Source of the DNA: an uncultured Collinsella sp. | Lineage (GTDB): Bacteria > Actinomycetota > Coriobacteriia > Coriobacteriales > Coriobacteriaceae | DNA: 8,985 nucleotides | NCBI GenBank assembly: GCA_958436995.1 | Contig: CAUBMI010000071.1 | Coordinates: 1 to 8,985, forward strand | Direction: 5' to 3' | Shown: positions 1-7,044 of the stretch, piece after piece | Numbering within the stretch: position 1 is the first letter of the stretch | Layout: each line of letters begins with the position of its first letter | The notes under the pieces: model-generated | The model's database searches: none | Seen by the model: only the letters and a program-made list of their open reading frames with translations | What the model was told of the DNA's origin: nothing | Program-made: the position numbers and the translations under genes

Positions 1-92
1 GCACCAGAGCGAACAAATTGGCATGAAAAGAGGACGGCATAGACCTTCTGGTCATGCCGTCCTCTTTGAATGACAAGTTGTCGCTCTGGTGC
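1..92. repeat. 92-nt nearly continuous inverted repeat (possible bidirectional terminator)
   Basis: The whole stretch folds back on itself. Positions 1-12 pair with 81-92 and 14-16 with 78-80 (A13 bulged). Positions 18-20 pair with 74-76, 22-24 with 70-72, 27-40 with 54-67 (14 bp perfect) and 42-45 with 50-53 around a TTCT loop. That gives about 39 base pairs with a few single mismatches. The inner stem ends in CCTCTTT on the plus strand and is A-rich on its other side, so it could stop transcription from the left. It begins at the first base of the window, so it may extend outside. It could be a terminator or a palindromic repeat element; I cannot tell which. Confidence 0.6.
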
Positions 93-108
93 CCGCGCAG
101 CGTCGAGC
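91..108. repeat. 18-bp intergenic direct repeat, copy 1
   Basis: The sequence GCCCGCGCAGCGTCGAGC is found here and again, identical, at 6972-6989. In both places a strong hairpin of unrelated sequence follows within two bases, and that hairpin is followed by AAA(A)CT. Both copies are outside genes. Function unknown. Confidence 0.7.
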
Positions 109-109
109 A

Positions 110-137
110 GTTGCGGCGTTTGGTAAAACGCCGCAAC
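110..137 (-). terminator. Terminator-like hairpin after the lipoprotein gene
   Basis: A perfect 12-bp inverted repeat (110-121 with 126-137) surrounds a 4-nt loop and starts 3 nt past the lipoprotein stop codon. Position and stability fit a transcription terminator for the minus strand. No U-tract follows on that strand: the 18-bp repeat comes next. It may therefore work as a 3'-end stabilising stem or a non-canonical terminator. Confidence 0.55.
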
Positions 138-140
138 AAA

Positions 141-698
141 CTAGCTCAGCATTGCATCCATCATCTCGGAGTTGACGGAGTCGTCGGCAGACCACTCGCC
201 GTCGTCGTTGCAGGTGTACTTGAAGATAACCGTGGTCTTCCTGGGCTCGGTGGCCTTGGTCACATCGACCATAACCTGACCGGCCATCTTGTACAGCTCG
301 TCATCGGAAGGAACCGTGTCAAGCGCAGCGACCTTCTCCTGATACTGGGTGGAGAAGTCCTCGACGATCTTGTTCATAGACTTGCATGTGATAGAAACCT
401 CGGCGGTCGCGACACCCTTGTCCTCGTCGACCGTCACGTCGCCGATCTTGTAGTCAAAGCCCTCGAGATAGGTCTTGGCATACTCCTTGGGATCGATACC
501 CAGCTGCTCGAACTCGTCGCCCGAAGCCTCCTCCAGACCAGAGAGGAAGTCGTCGCCACCGTTTTTGACCTCGTCAAACTGCGTCGTAAGATCCTCGGTG
601 ATGAGCTCCTCAACCGAAGGACCTCCACAGCCGGAAAGCACGACCACGCATGCAACCAAGACGGCCATGAGGGGCGCAAGCAGCAGCTTCTTTTTCAT
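141..698 (-). CDS. Small secreted lipoprotein of unknown function
   Basis: The 185-aa product begins with a classic lipoprotein signal: MKKK, a hydrophobic stretch at about residues 5-21, then the lipobox LSGC with the lipidated cysteine at residue 24. The mature part (25-185) is acidic, has no further membrane segment and contains two cysteines (105 and 163) that could form a disulphide. It should be anchored to the outer face of the cell membrane. I do not recognise a named family; the size and mixed alpha/beta character resemble small NTF2-like lipoprotein domains common in Gram-positive bacteria, but this is weak. The start at 698 is chosen over longer in-frame options because GGGAGGA lies just upstream and the signal peptide starts there. 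A hairpin follows the stop at once, so it is probably transcribed alone. Confidence 0.85.
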   Translation of the reverse strand: MKKKLLLAPLMAVLVACVVVLSGCGGPSVEELITEDLTTQFDEVKNGGDDFLSGLEEASGDEFEQLGIDPKEYAKTYLEGFDYKIGDVTVDEDKGVATAEVSITCKSMNKIVEDFSTQYQEKVAALDTVPSDDELYKMAGQVMVDVTKATEPRKTTVIFKYTCNDDGEWSADDSVNSEMMDAMLS

Positions 699-751
699 GT
701 TGTTCCTCCCAATGAGCGGCACCGCGCTTCCCGGACGCGGCGCACGTTGTA

Positions 752-793
752 ATAAGTAAGCCCATACTATCCACTTATGAACGCCCTCGGCAA
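752..793 (-). promoter_or_regulatory. Candidate promoter of the lipoprotein gene with overlapping inverted repeat
   Basis: On the minus strand TTGCCG (788-793) and TAGTAT (764-769) are separated by 18 bp, a fair match to a housekeeping promoter, about 65 bp upstream of the start codon. The 6-bp arms ATAAGT/ACTTAT (752-757 and 773-778) surround the -10 box and could be a weak operator. Read by eye only. Confidence 0.4.
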
Positions 794-879
794 CGCGAAG
801 GCGCGGTCGGTTCGTTTTAGCGTCCGAACGGTTTGCAAGCCCGCCCAACGTGCAATAAAACGCTTCCCCGCGGTGCAAT

Positions 880-908
880 AAAAAAGGTGGCCGGAAAACC
901 CGACCACC
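880..908 (-). terminator. Intrinsic terminator of the PTS IIA gene
   Basis: On the minus strand a 9-bp GC-rich stem (900-908 with 886-894, one U.G wobble) around a 5-nt loop is followed directly by six T residues (880-885). It lies 26 bp past the stop codon of the PTS IIA gene, a textbook rho-independent terminator. The string GTGCAATAAAA at its distal edge (873-883) recurs at 850-860. Confidence 0.88.
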
Positions 909-934
909 CTTGCACATCCTTTTGATGCCGCAGT

Positions 935-1471
935 TTACTTGCGGACGACCTTAACGATGGCGTCACCGGCGGCGACAGCGGAGTCGGCCTCGACGGCGAG
1001 TTCGACATCGGCAAACTCGGCGGTGTTGGACACAGCAACGACGACGCAGTCCTTGTAGCCGGCAGCGGCGATCTTGGCGCGGTCGATCTTGAGCATGGGC
1101 TGGCCGGCCTTCACGACGTCGTCGGCCTTGACGAAGCCCTCGAAGCCGTCGCCGTTCATGTTGACGGTATCGACGCCAACGTGCACCAGAACCTCGATGC
1201 CGCTATCGGACTGCAGGCCCACGGCGTGACCCATGGTGACGGTCACCTTGCCGTCGCAGGGAGCGTAGACCAGATCGTCCTCGGGCCACACGGCGCAGCC
1301 CTTGCCCAGGACCTCGCCGCCAAAGACGGGATCGGGCACGTCGGCCATCTTGATGACCTTGCCCTTGACGGGCGAGCACAGCACGTCGGCGCCGGCAGAA
1401 GCAGAGATGGAGGACGGAGCAGCGGCAGTCGCGGGCTCAGCCTTCTTCTTGAACATGTCAAACAGACCCAT
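935..1471 (-). CDS. crr: PTS glucose-type IIA component (EIIA-Glc / Crr-like)
   Basis: This 178-aa cytoplasmic phosphocarrier accepts phosphate from HPr and passes it to the IIB domain of a sugar permease; family members also act in carbon control. The conserved core runs from about residue 28 to 175. The signature LVHVGVDT carries the phospho-accepting His97, and MGHAVG carries the partner His82, with the same 15-residue spacing as the active-site pair of E. coli IIA-Glc. The N-terminal MGLFDMFKKK and Ala/Pro/Ser linker resemble the amphipathic leader of free-standing IIA proteins. The start at 1471 is supported by AGGAGA 8-9 nt upstream and by the family start; longer in-frame extension has no support. 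It has its own promoter and terminator, so it is likely a single-gene unit. No IIB or IIC domain is in the window, so the sugar is unknown. The symbol is by similarity; it could be a beta-glucoside-specific IIA. Confidence 0.92.
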   Translation of the reverse strand: MGLFDMFKKKAEPATAAAPSSISASAGADVLCSPVKGKVIKMADVPDPVFGGEVLGKGCAVWPEDDLVYAPCDGKVTVTMGHAVGLQSDSGIEVLVHVGVDTVNMNGDGFEGFVKADDVVKAGQPMLKIDRAKIAAAGYKDCVVVAVSNTAEFADVELAVEADSAVAAGDAIVKVVRK

Positions 1472-1492
1472 ACGTTTTCTCCTCTTGATTAA

Positions 1493-1508
1493 GCGCAACG
1501 TTGTGCGC
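1493..1508. promoter_or_regulatory. Short palindrome in the PTS IIA leader
   Basis: Arms GCGCA/TGCGC (1493-1497 and 1504-1508) surround ACGTTG, between the predicted transcription start and the ribosome site of the PTS IIA gene. It is a possible operator or leader hairpin; significance uncertain. Confidence 0.25.
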
Positions 1509-1520
1509 ATGCCTATGGTG

Positions 1521-1549
1521 ATTATAGTGCCAAATGGTTCAAATGCTAA
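1521..1549 (-). promoter_or_regulatory. Promoter of the PTS IIA gene
   Basis: On the minus strand TTAGCA (1544-1549) and a perfect TATAAT (1521-1526) are separated by exactly 17 bp, about 50 bp upstream of the start codon. This is the best promoter in the window. The same TTAGCA-N17 arrangement occurs upstream of the large hydrolase at 4267-4295. Confidence 0.8.
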
Positions 1550-1611
1550 GGTGGGGACTCGAATCGCGAGCCCATCCCAACGCTTTTCCCCGGTGGCACT
1601 CATATTGTCGA

Positions 1612-3060
1612 TTAATCCAGGCCCTCGGCACCGTTGGACTTGATGATCTTCTGGTAGGCGTAGAAGCTGTCCTTGCGGCGGCGCTCGTAGGTACCGGTGC
1701 CGTCATCGTACTTATCGACGTGGATAAAGCCGTAGCGCTTGCGCATCTCGCCGGTGCCGGCGGAAACCAGGTCGATGGGGCCCCACCAGGTGTAGGCGAT
1801 CAGGTCGACGCCGTCGGCAATGGCCTCGCCCATGGCCTTGACGTGGCTCTGCAAGTAGGCGATACGATACGGGTCGTGGATGGAGCCGTCCTCCTCGACC
1901 TCATCGTAGGCGCCCATGCCATTCTCGACCACCATCAGCGGAATCTCGTAGCGGGCGTAAATCTCGTTGAGGGCGATGCGCAGACCCAGCGGATCGATCT
2001 GCCAGCCCCAGTCTGTGGACTCCAGATAGGGATTCTTGCCGCCAAAGGTCATGTTGCCCTCGGTCATCTCGTGATCCTTGTGGGTGCCCACGGTGCCGGA
2101 CATGTAGTAGCTAAAGGTGTAGAAATCGACCTTGCCGTCGGCGATATCCTGCAGGTCGCCGTCCTCCATCACAAGCTCGACATCGTTCTCGGCCCAGAAG
2201 CGCTTGGCATAGAACGGATACTTGCCGCGCACCTGCACGTCGGAGCAGTACCAGTTCATGGTATTCATCTCCTGCTGCGCGGCGAACACGTCGGCCGGAT
2301 CGCACGTGGCGGCATAGGAAAGGATGAAGCAGTCCATGTTGCCCATCTTAAACTGCGGGTAATGCTCGTGGGCATAGCGCACGACGCGGCTGCTGGCGAC
2401 AAACTGGTGATGCAGCGCCTGCATACGAGCCTGCGGCGTAGCATGGACCGCCGAAGCCGGGCCCTCAAAGCCCTGAATCATGCTGGTCTCAAAGAGGTTG
2501 CCCATGTCCTGAGTGCCGCAGTTGATCTCGTTGAAGGTGAGCCAGAACTTGACCTTGTCCTGATAGCGGTCGAAGACGGTCTGGCAGTACTTCTCAAAGA
2601 AGCCGATGAGCTCGCGGCTCGCCCAGCCGTTGTATTTCTCGACCAGGTGATAGGGCATCTCGTAGTGCGACAGGGTCACGAGCGGCTCGATATTGTGAGC
2701 GCGCAGGCAGTCGAAGACGCGGTCGTAGAAGGCGAGGCCGGCCTCGTTGGGCTCGGCGTCGTCACCGTTGGGGAAGATGCGGCTCCAAGAGATGGACATG
2801 CGGAACATGGTAAAGCCCATCTCGGCGAACAGCGCGATGTCCTCCTCGTAGTGATGGTAAAAGTCGATACCGTCATGGTTGGGGTAGAAGCGGTTAGGGT
2901 CGATGTCGATCGTAATCTGGCGCGGCTCCTTGTAGCTGCCACCCAAGAAGTGGTCGTCGACCGACGGACCGCGGCCGTCAACGTTCCAAGCGCCCTCAAA
3001 CTGATTGGCGGCCGTGGCGCCGCCCCAATAGAAACCCTCGGGGAACTTGATGTTTGCCAT
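1612..3060 (-). CDS. 6-phospho-beta-glucosidase, glycoside hydrolase family 1
   Basis: The 482-aa product hydrolyses phosphorylated beta-glucosides such as cellobiose-6P or salicin-6P brought in by a PTS, giving glucose-6P and glucose or an aglycone, in the cytoplasm. Length is normal for GH1. The N-terminal motif FPEGFYWGGATAANQFEGA (6-24) is the family signature. TFNEIN places the acid/base at Glu178, and VVENGMG places the nucleophile at Glu379. The phosphate-binding trio is visible as Ser433, Lys441 and Tyr443 in SAGTGEMRKRYG, which separates 6-phospho enzymes from plain beta-glucosidases. No signal peptide. The start at 3060 is chosen because AAAGGAG lies 6 nt before it; an ATG two codons earlier abuts that site. 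No terminator is evident between it and the PTS IIA gene, but that gene has its own promoter. The PTS permease is not in the window. Confidence 0.95.
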   Translation of the reverse strand: MANIKFPEGFYWGGATAANQFEGAWNVDGRGPSVDDHFLGGSYKEPRQITIDIDPNRFYPNHDGIDFYHHYEEDIALFAEMGFTMFRMSISWSRIFPNGDDAEPNEAGLAFYDRVFDCLRAHNIEPLVTLSHYEMPYHLVEKYNGWASRELIGFFEKYCQTVFDRYQDKVKFWLTFNEINCGTQDMGNLFETSMIQGFEGPASAVHATPQARMQALHHQFVASSRVVRYAHEHYPQFKMGNMDCFILSYAATCDPADVFAAQQEMNTMNWYCSDVQVRGKYPFYAKRFWAENDVELVMEDGDLQDIADGKVDFYTFSYYMSGTVGTHKDHEMTEGNMTFGGKNPYLESTDWGWQIDPLGLRIALNEIYARYEIPLMVVENGMGAYDEVEEDGSIHDPYRIAYLQSHVKAMGEAIADGVDLIAYTWWGPIDLVSAGTGEMRKRYGFIHVDKYDDGTGTYERRRKDSFYAYQKIIKSNGAEGLD

Positions 3061-3227
3061 GAGCATCTCCTTTGCATTGCGGGTCGATAGGCCGAGTATC
3101 GCCCACGCACGCGACAGGCAGGGGCAGGGGTGCCAAACCCGACACTTCTTTTCGCAGACGCGCGCTGCAACAGCGCTGCAGCTGAAACTTTTTGACACCG
3201 AAGGAGCGAAGACTATCCGCCCCGCGC
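3061..3227 (-). other. Intergenic region upstream of the 6-phospho-beta-glucosidase gene
   Basis: This 167-bp gap separates the AraC gene stop from the GH1 start, both on the minus strand. It holds an imperfect palindrome CGATA-N7-TATCG (3085-3101) and a small hairpin with 6-bp arms GCTGCA/TGCAGC (3164-3169 and 3177-3182). I see no convincing -35/-10 pair and no terminator with a U-tract, so co-transcription with the AraC gene cannot be excluded. Confidence 0.4.
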
Positions 3228-4220
3228 TTACCGGCGGTATGCCGCGGGGGTGCAGCCATACTTGTCGTGAAACTTACGGTAGAAGAAGCTCATGTTTTCA
3301 TAGCCCACCGCATGCGCAGCCGCCCCGGCCGTGGCGCCGCCGCGCAGAAGCTCGGCCGCACGTACCAGGCGTCGCTCCTGCACAAGCTGCCTAAAGGTCT
3401 TGCCCACATGGCGCTTGAGAAGCGCCGTCGCATAATTAGGGCTCAAGCCAAACTCCGCCGCCATCCCCTCGAGGGAGCATGCAGCGAATTCACAATCGAT
3501 ATAGCCAAGCATTCCCGTCACCAGGGCAGTGGGCCCCGCCGTGCCGTCCGCCGCGCCGCGCACCAGCTCGCGCTCGTAGCAATCCATGAGCTCGGCCAAA
3601 AACAGCTGAAACAGACGCAAGACGATCTCGGGACCGTTGGGGCTCGGGTCGTACAGCTCGCAGAGCATCTCCTGCATGTAGCGCCGAATCCGACGGCTCT
3701 CGCCGCAGTAAAAACGGACATGGCCCCGATGGTCCGTCTCGCTGTTGAGCGCGTTGAACAAAAACCGCGAGACCGCGCTCTCGCGCGAGAGGCTCGACTC
3801 GAGACTCCGGCGCAAAAAAGAGCGTGAAACGGTCATGCTCAGCATGATGTCGTCCTCGCCGAGCGCCGCCACGGCATGAGGGCAAAGGGCGTCGAGCAAA
3901 AGCACCTCGTTGCGGCGCAACTCGAGCCTCTCCCCCGCCACCGTCTGCGGGCAGCGCCCGCGATACACATAGCTCATCTCCACGTAATCATGCACGTGCT
4001 CGGGAACTGCATTAAAGCGCGAGTTTTTCCTTATCGTCAGGCCACGCGGCATGCCGGGCTGGGCATAGGCAAACCCTGGCTGGCCAATCTTGCGCACTGG
4101 GCATCCGTCGATTTCGACATGCTCGGTCATAATCGACCAATCAAATGCCATGCCGTCTTTATAAGCGATCTCACTGGCGCTCAGTTCGTTGAGCCTACGC
4201 TCGAGCTCGTCGATCTCCAT
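3228..4220 (-). CDS. AraC-family transcriptional regulator with N-terminal cupin sensor
   Basis: The 330-aa protein has the usual two parts of a sugar-responsive AraC regulator. Residues about 60-135 form a cupin-like ligand domain with PEHVHDYVEMSYVYRG (His75, His77) and a later ALCPHAV (His115). Residues about 232-330 form the double helix-turn-helix: the first helix pair is in SLEGMAAEFGLSPNYATALL, the second ends with the family signature AVGYENMSFFYRKFHDKYGCTPAAYRR (shown in parts: VGYENMSFFYRKF, then GCTPAAYRR). The gene is divergent from the large glycoside hydrolase, with 114 bp between starts, so it is probably its activator, and it may also read through to the GH1 gene behind it. 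The ATG at 4220 has only a weak ribosome site (GGCAAG), so the start is less certain than the family call; a later ATG at 4151 is the main alternative. Confidence 0.9.
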   Translation of the reverse strand: MEIDELERRLNELSASEIAYKDGMAFDWSIMTEHVEIDGCPVRKIGQPGFAYAQPGMPRGLTIRKNSRFNAVPEHVHDYVEMSYVYRGRCPQTVAGERLELRRNEVLLLDALCPHAVAALGEDDIMLSMTVSRSFLRRSLESSLSRESAVSRFLFNALNSETDHRGHVRFYCGESRRIRRYMQEMLCELYDPSPNGPEIVLRLFQLFLAELMDCYERELVRGAADGTAGPTALVTGMLGYIDCEFAACSLEGMAAEFGLSPNYATALLKRHVGKTFRQLVQERRLVRAAELLRGGATAGAAAHAVGYENMSFFYRKFHDKYGCTPAAYRR

Positions 4221-4263
4221 GGCTTGCCAATCGTTGATTTGGTCATAGTTCGTCGTGATTCAG

Positions 4264-4295
4264 ATATTAGCAGAACGCGCCGACGCGTCCATAAT
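4264..4295. promoter_or_regulatory. Overlapping divergent promoters of the AraC gene and the glycoside hydrolase
   Basis: On the plus strand TTAGCA (4267-4272) and CATAAT (4290-4295) have a 17-bp spacer and lie 39 bp before the hydrolase start. On the minus strand an extended -10, TGCTAATAT (4264-4272), would serve the AraC gene and overlaps the plus-strand -35 box. The perfect 8-bp palindrome GACGCGTC (4282-4289 region) and the repeated ACGCG sit in the spacer and are a likely operator. RNA polymerase could not use both promoters at once. Confidence 0.55.
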
Positions 4296-4334
4296 CTGTG
4301 CTATGCAGCAGATCGATCGAGCCAAGGAGGATCC

Positions 4335-6926
4335 ATGACCGCGTACTATCAGCAGGTGCTCGAGGGCACATACGACAACCACGTGCTTCCGTTTTTGTGG
4401 ATGAAGGGCGAGAGCCATAAGACCATTGCCGAGTATCTGGAAAAGATCGCCGGCGCCGACATCCACGAGGTCTGTCTCGAAAGCCGCCCACACCCCGATT
4501 TTTGCGGCGAGGGCTGGTGGCGCGACTTGCGCTTTGTCATTGACGAGTGCAGGCAGCTGGGCCTTAAGCTCTGGATCTTGGACGACGCGCACTTCCCCAC
4601 GGGCTTTGCCAACGGCGCCGTCAAGGAGGCCGTGCCCGAGCTCCGCAAGATCGTGCTCACGCACCGCACGTTCGACATCGTGGGCCCCACGTCCGCCGCG
4701 AGCATCGCGCTCGCCAACATGCTCGACAAAACGGAACGCTTCTACGGCGTGACATTTATGCAGGACGGCAGCCCCGTCGACGTCGCTTACCGAGTAATCG
4801 ACGATGCAGACGGCAACCCCAGCCGCCTGGTCTTCGATGCACCTGCGGGCCTCACGCAGGCATGCGTGATGTTCACGAGCGGCAAGACCTCCTACAACGA
4901 GGACTACATCAATATGGTCGACCGCGCCTCGGTGGCGCAGCTCATCGATGCTGTCTACGAGCCGCATTTTGAGCATCTGGGCGATGAGTTTGGCAAGACC
5001 ATCTTGGGCTTTTTCTCCGATGAGCCCGGATTTGCCAACGAGAAGGGCACCACGGGCCCCGATGGCATCTCGGACACGCTCATCGGCAAGGCCACCGCGC
5101 CCCTACCCTGGTCGGCCGAGCTTGAGCGTCGCCTGCGCGCGGCACTGGGCGAGCGCTACCTGGCCGAGCTCCCGCACCTGTGGGACCGCGAGCCGGCCGG
5201 CGCGCACGTACGCCACGTCTATATGGACATCGCGAGCACCCTCTATAAGGAGTGCTTCTGCGACCAGCTCGGAGACTGGTGCCGCGCGCGCGGCGTGCAG
5301 TACATCGGCCACGTTATCGAGGACAAGGACTGCCACGCGCGCCTGGGCGTGGGCGCCGGGCACTACTTCCGCGCCGTGGGCGGTCAGGACATGGCGGGCG
5401 TCGACATCGTGATCAACCAGCTGGTACCCGGCATGGACCGCGGCCTTCACAGCTACGGACGCGGCGTGTGGGACCTCGAGTTCTATAACTACGTGCTGCC
5501 CAAGCTGGGCTCCTCGGCAGCACACCTCGACCCCAAAAAGCAGGGGCGCTGCATGGCCGAGGTCTTTGGCGCATTTGGATGGCACGAAGGCCTACGCGAG
5601 ATGAAGTGGATCGCCGATCATTTTTTGGTGCGCGGCGTCAATTGGTTTGTGCCGCATGCCTTTAGCATGGCCGCCTTCCCCGACTGGGACTGCCCGCCGC
5701 ATTTCTATGCGCATGGCCAAAACCCCCAGTTTGCACACTTTGGGCAGCTTATGAGCTACATGAACCGTACGGCGAGCCTGCTGAGCGGCGGGCGCGCAAC
5801 GACCCCGGTGGCGCTTCTCTACCATGCGGACGCCGAGTGGGCAGGCGAGGCGAACTTTATGCAGCATGCCGCCTCCGAGCTTATGCGCGCGCAGGTCGAC
5901 TTTGACATCGTGCCGGCAGAGGCATTTGAGGACGCAGGGCGCTATGCCGTTGAAATTGCCGCAGACGGTAGCGGCTTTAGCGTGAACGGCCAGGCATACC
6001 GCTGCCTGGTGATGCCCGGAGCCGAGTTTGTCGGCGAAGCCGTGCTCGACTTTGCCGCGCGTGCCGCAGCCGCAGGTGTTGCCGTGTACGCGCTGGATGA
6101 GTTGCCGAACAAGCGCTACGACGGTGACACTGCAGGTCGCGAGGGCTTTGCCTCCCTGGATGCAGCCGCGGTCGCCGGCATCAAGCTCCTGGCGACCACC
6201 GAGCTCGCAGACACACTTGCCAACACCGGCATGCAGACCGTGGTTTGCGCCGAGCCCCAGCCCTGGCTGCGCGCACTGCGCTACGAGCGGGCGGGCGAGA
6301 CCTATCTGATGCTCGTCAACGAGCATCCCAAGCAGGGTATCTCCACTCAGATTGCGCTTGCCGACGGCACACCCGTTGCAGGCGCGCGCCTCGATCTGCT
6401 CAACGGCACCGAGCCCGCCGCCTTTGACGGCACGCTCGAGCTGGCTCCCTACGAGAGCTGCATCGTGGTCCTTGGGGCTACAGGTTCCGTTGCTGTGGCA
6501 ACCGCCGAAGACGAAGCCACATGCGTCGACGGGCCCTGGGCGGTTGCCTTCTCTGCCCCTGGCACCGATGCCTTTGGCGAGTCTGTTGAGCTTGCAGACC
6601 TGCACGACCTTTCCTCGGCCGAGTTCCCCGGCAAGGCCGGCACGTTCCGCTACCAGGCCTCCTTTGTCCTGGGCGAAGCGGTCAGCCGCGCTGTCATCGA
6701 CCTTGGGGAGGTCTTTGAGACCGCAACCGTCACCCTCGACGGCAAATCCCTCGGCACCCGCATCTGTCCGCCTTACCGCTTTGAGGCCGCCGCACTTTTA
6801 GCCGGTGAGCACGCGCTCACGATTGACATCATCAACACCCTCGACCACGCCGTCCCCGACGTGTTCGGCATGACCGAGCCCTCCGAGCCCAGCGGTCTCT
6901 TGGGGCCCGTACGCGTGCTCGGGTAA
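4335..6926 (+). CDS. Large cytoplasmic glycoside hydrolase, GH106/GH2-like architecture
   Basis: The 863-aa protein has no signal peptide or membrane segment, so it should act on imported sugar chains. Residues about 10-480 look like a TIM-barrel of the GH106 (alpha-L-rhamnosidase) and related type: an early barrel motif LWILDDAHFPTGFANG (79-94), FFSDEPGF (226-233, Asp229/Glu230), GHVIED (325-330, Glu329) and AEVFGAFGW (408-416, Glu409). These acidic residues are catalytic candidates only. Residues about 490-625 resemble a Rossmann/GATase-like domain, and 732-863 a beta-jelly-roll sugar-binding module with FRYQASF and the closing GLLGPVRVLG. GH106 enzymes are usually longer and secreted, so this is a compact form. 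The start at 4335 follows AAGGAGGA; upstream in-frame codons overlap the AraC gene and are rejected. Substrate not determinable; rhamnoside or another deoxy-sugar glycoside is a guess. Confidence 0.8.
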   Translation: MTAYYQQVLEGTYDNHVLPFLWMKGESHKTIAEYLEKIAGADIHEVCLESRPHPDFCGEGWWRDLRFVIDECRQLGLKLWILDDAHFPTGFANGAVKEAVPELRKIVLTHRTFDIVGPTSAASIALANMLDKTERFYGVTFMQDGSPVDVAYRVIDDADGNPSRLVFDAPAGLTQACVMFTSGKTSYNEDYINMVDRASVAQLIDAVYEPHFEHLGDEFGKTILGFFSDEPGFANEKGTTGPDGISDTLIGKATAPLPWSAELERRLRAALGERYLAELPHLWDREPAGAHVRHVYMDIASTLYKECFCDQLGDWCRARGVQYIGHVIEDKDCHARLGVGAGHYFRAVGGQDMAGVDIVINQLVPGMDRGLHSYGRGVWDLEFYNYVLPKLGSSAAHLDPKKQGRCMAEVFGAFGWHEGLREMKWIADHFLVRGVNWFVPHAFSMAAFPDWDCPPHFYAHGQNPQFAHFGQLMSYMNRTASLLSGGRATTPVALLYHADAEWAGEANFMQHAASELMRAQVDFDIVPAEAFEDAGRYAVEIAADGSGFSVNGQAYRCLVMPGAEFVGEAVLDFAARAAAAGVAVYALDELPNKRYDGDTAGREGFASLDAAAVAGIKLLATTELADTLANTGMQTVVCAEPQPWLRALRYERAGETYLMLVNEHPKQGISTQIALADGTPVAGARLDLLNGTEPAAFDGTLELAPYESCIVVLGATGSVAVATAEDEATCVDGPWAVAFSAPGTDAFGESVELADLHDLSSAEFPGKAGTFRYQASFVLGEAVSRAVIDLGEVFETATVTLDGKSLGTRICPPYRFEAAALLAGEHALTIDIINTLDHAVPDVFGMTEPSEPSGLLGPVRVLG

Positions 6927-6932
6927 CGCCCC

Positions 6933-6963
6933 GGGCGCAAACGGCCCAACAAGGACAGCGCCC
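6933..6963 (+). other. Weak hairpin after the hydrolase gene
   Basis: Arms GGGCGC (6933-6938) and GCGCCC (6958-6963) with a 19-nt loop start 6 nt after the hydrolase stop. No U-tract follows. It may help end the transcript together with the hairpin at 6990-7016. Confidence 0.3.
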
Positions 6964-6971
6964 TATGTTGA

Positions 6972-6989
6972 GCCCGCGCAGCGTCGAGC
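6972..6989. repeat. 18-bp intergenic direct repeat, copy 2
   Basis: Identical to 91-108 and placed the same way: directly before a stem-loop that is followed by AAAACT. Here it lies 45 bp after the hydrolase stop codon. Confidence 0.7.
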
Positions 6990-7016
6990 GGTCCGTCGTT
7001 CATAGACCGGCGGACC
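6990..7016 (+). terminator. Hairpin between the hydrolase and the RpiR gene
   Basis: A 9-bp stem (6990-6998 with 7008-7016, one wobble) has a 9-nt loop. The following bases are AAAACTCCC rather than a T-run, so it is not a canonical rho-independent terminator on the plus strand. It abuts the 18-bp repeat, as does the unrelated hairpin at 110-137. Confidence 0.4.
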
Positions 7017-7044
7017 AAAACTCCCAGCCAAGCCGAACGTTTTA

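Noticed and set aside
1530..1575. tRNA-3'-end-like string on the minus strand (ATTCGAGTCCCCACC), possible attachment site
   Set aside because: The five bases before the would-be T-loop cannot pair with those after it and no acceptor or anticodon arm is present, so it is likely chance.
1534..3090. 518-codon plus-strand open frame opposite the 6-phospho-beta-glucosidase
   Set aside because: It lies antisense to a gene with full GH1 catalytic motifs; its translation is low-complexity Val/Leu/Ala/Asp/His-rich, has no recognisable domain and no ribosome site.
3876..4334. In-frame N-terminal extension of the large hydrolase
   Set aside because: It would overlap the AraC coding region and the shared promoter; AAGGAGGA lies directly before the ATG at 4335.
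5592..6605. 337-codon minus-strand frame inside the hydrolase
   Set aside because: Shadow frame of a high-GC gene, with no start signal or domain.
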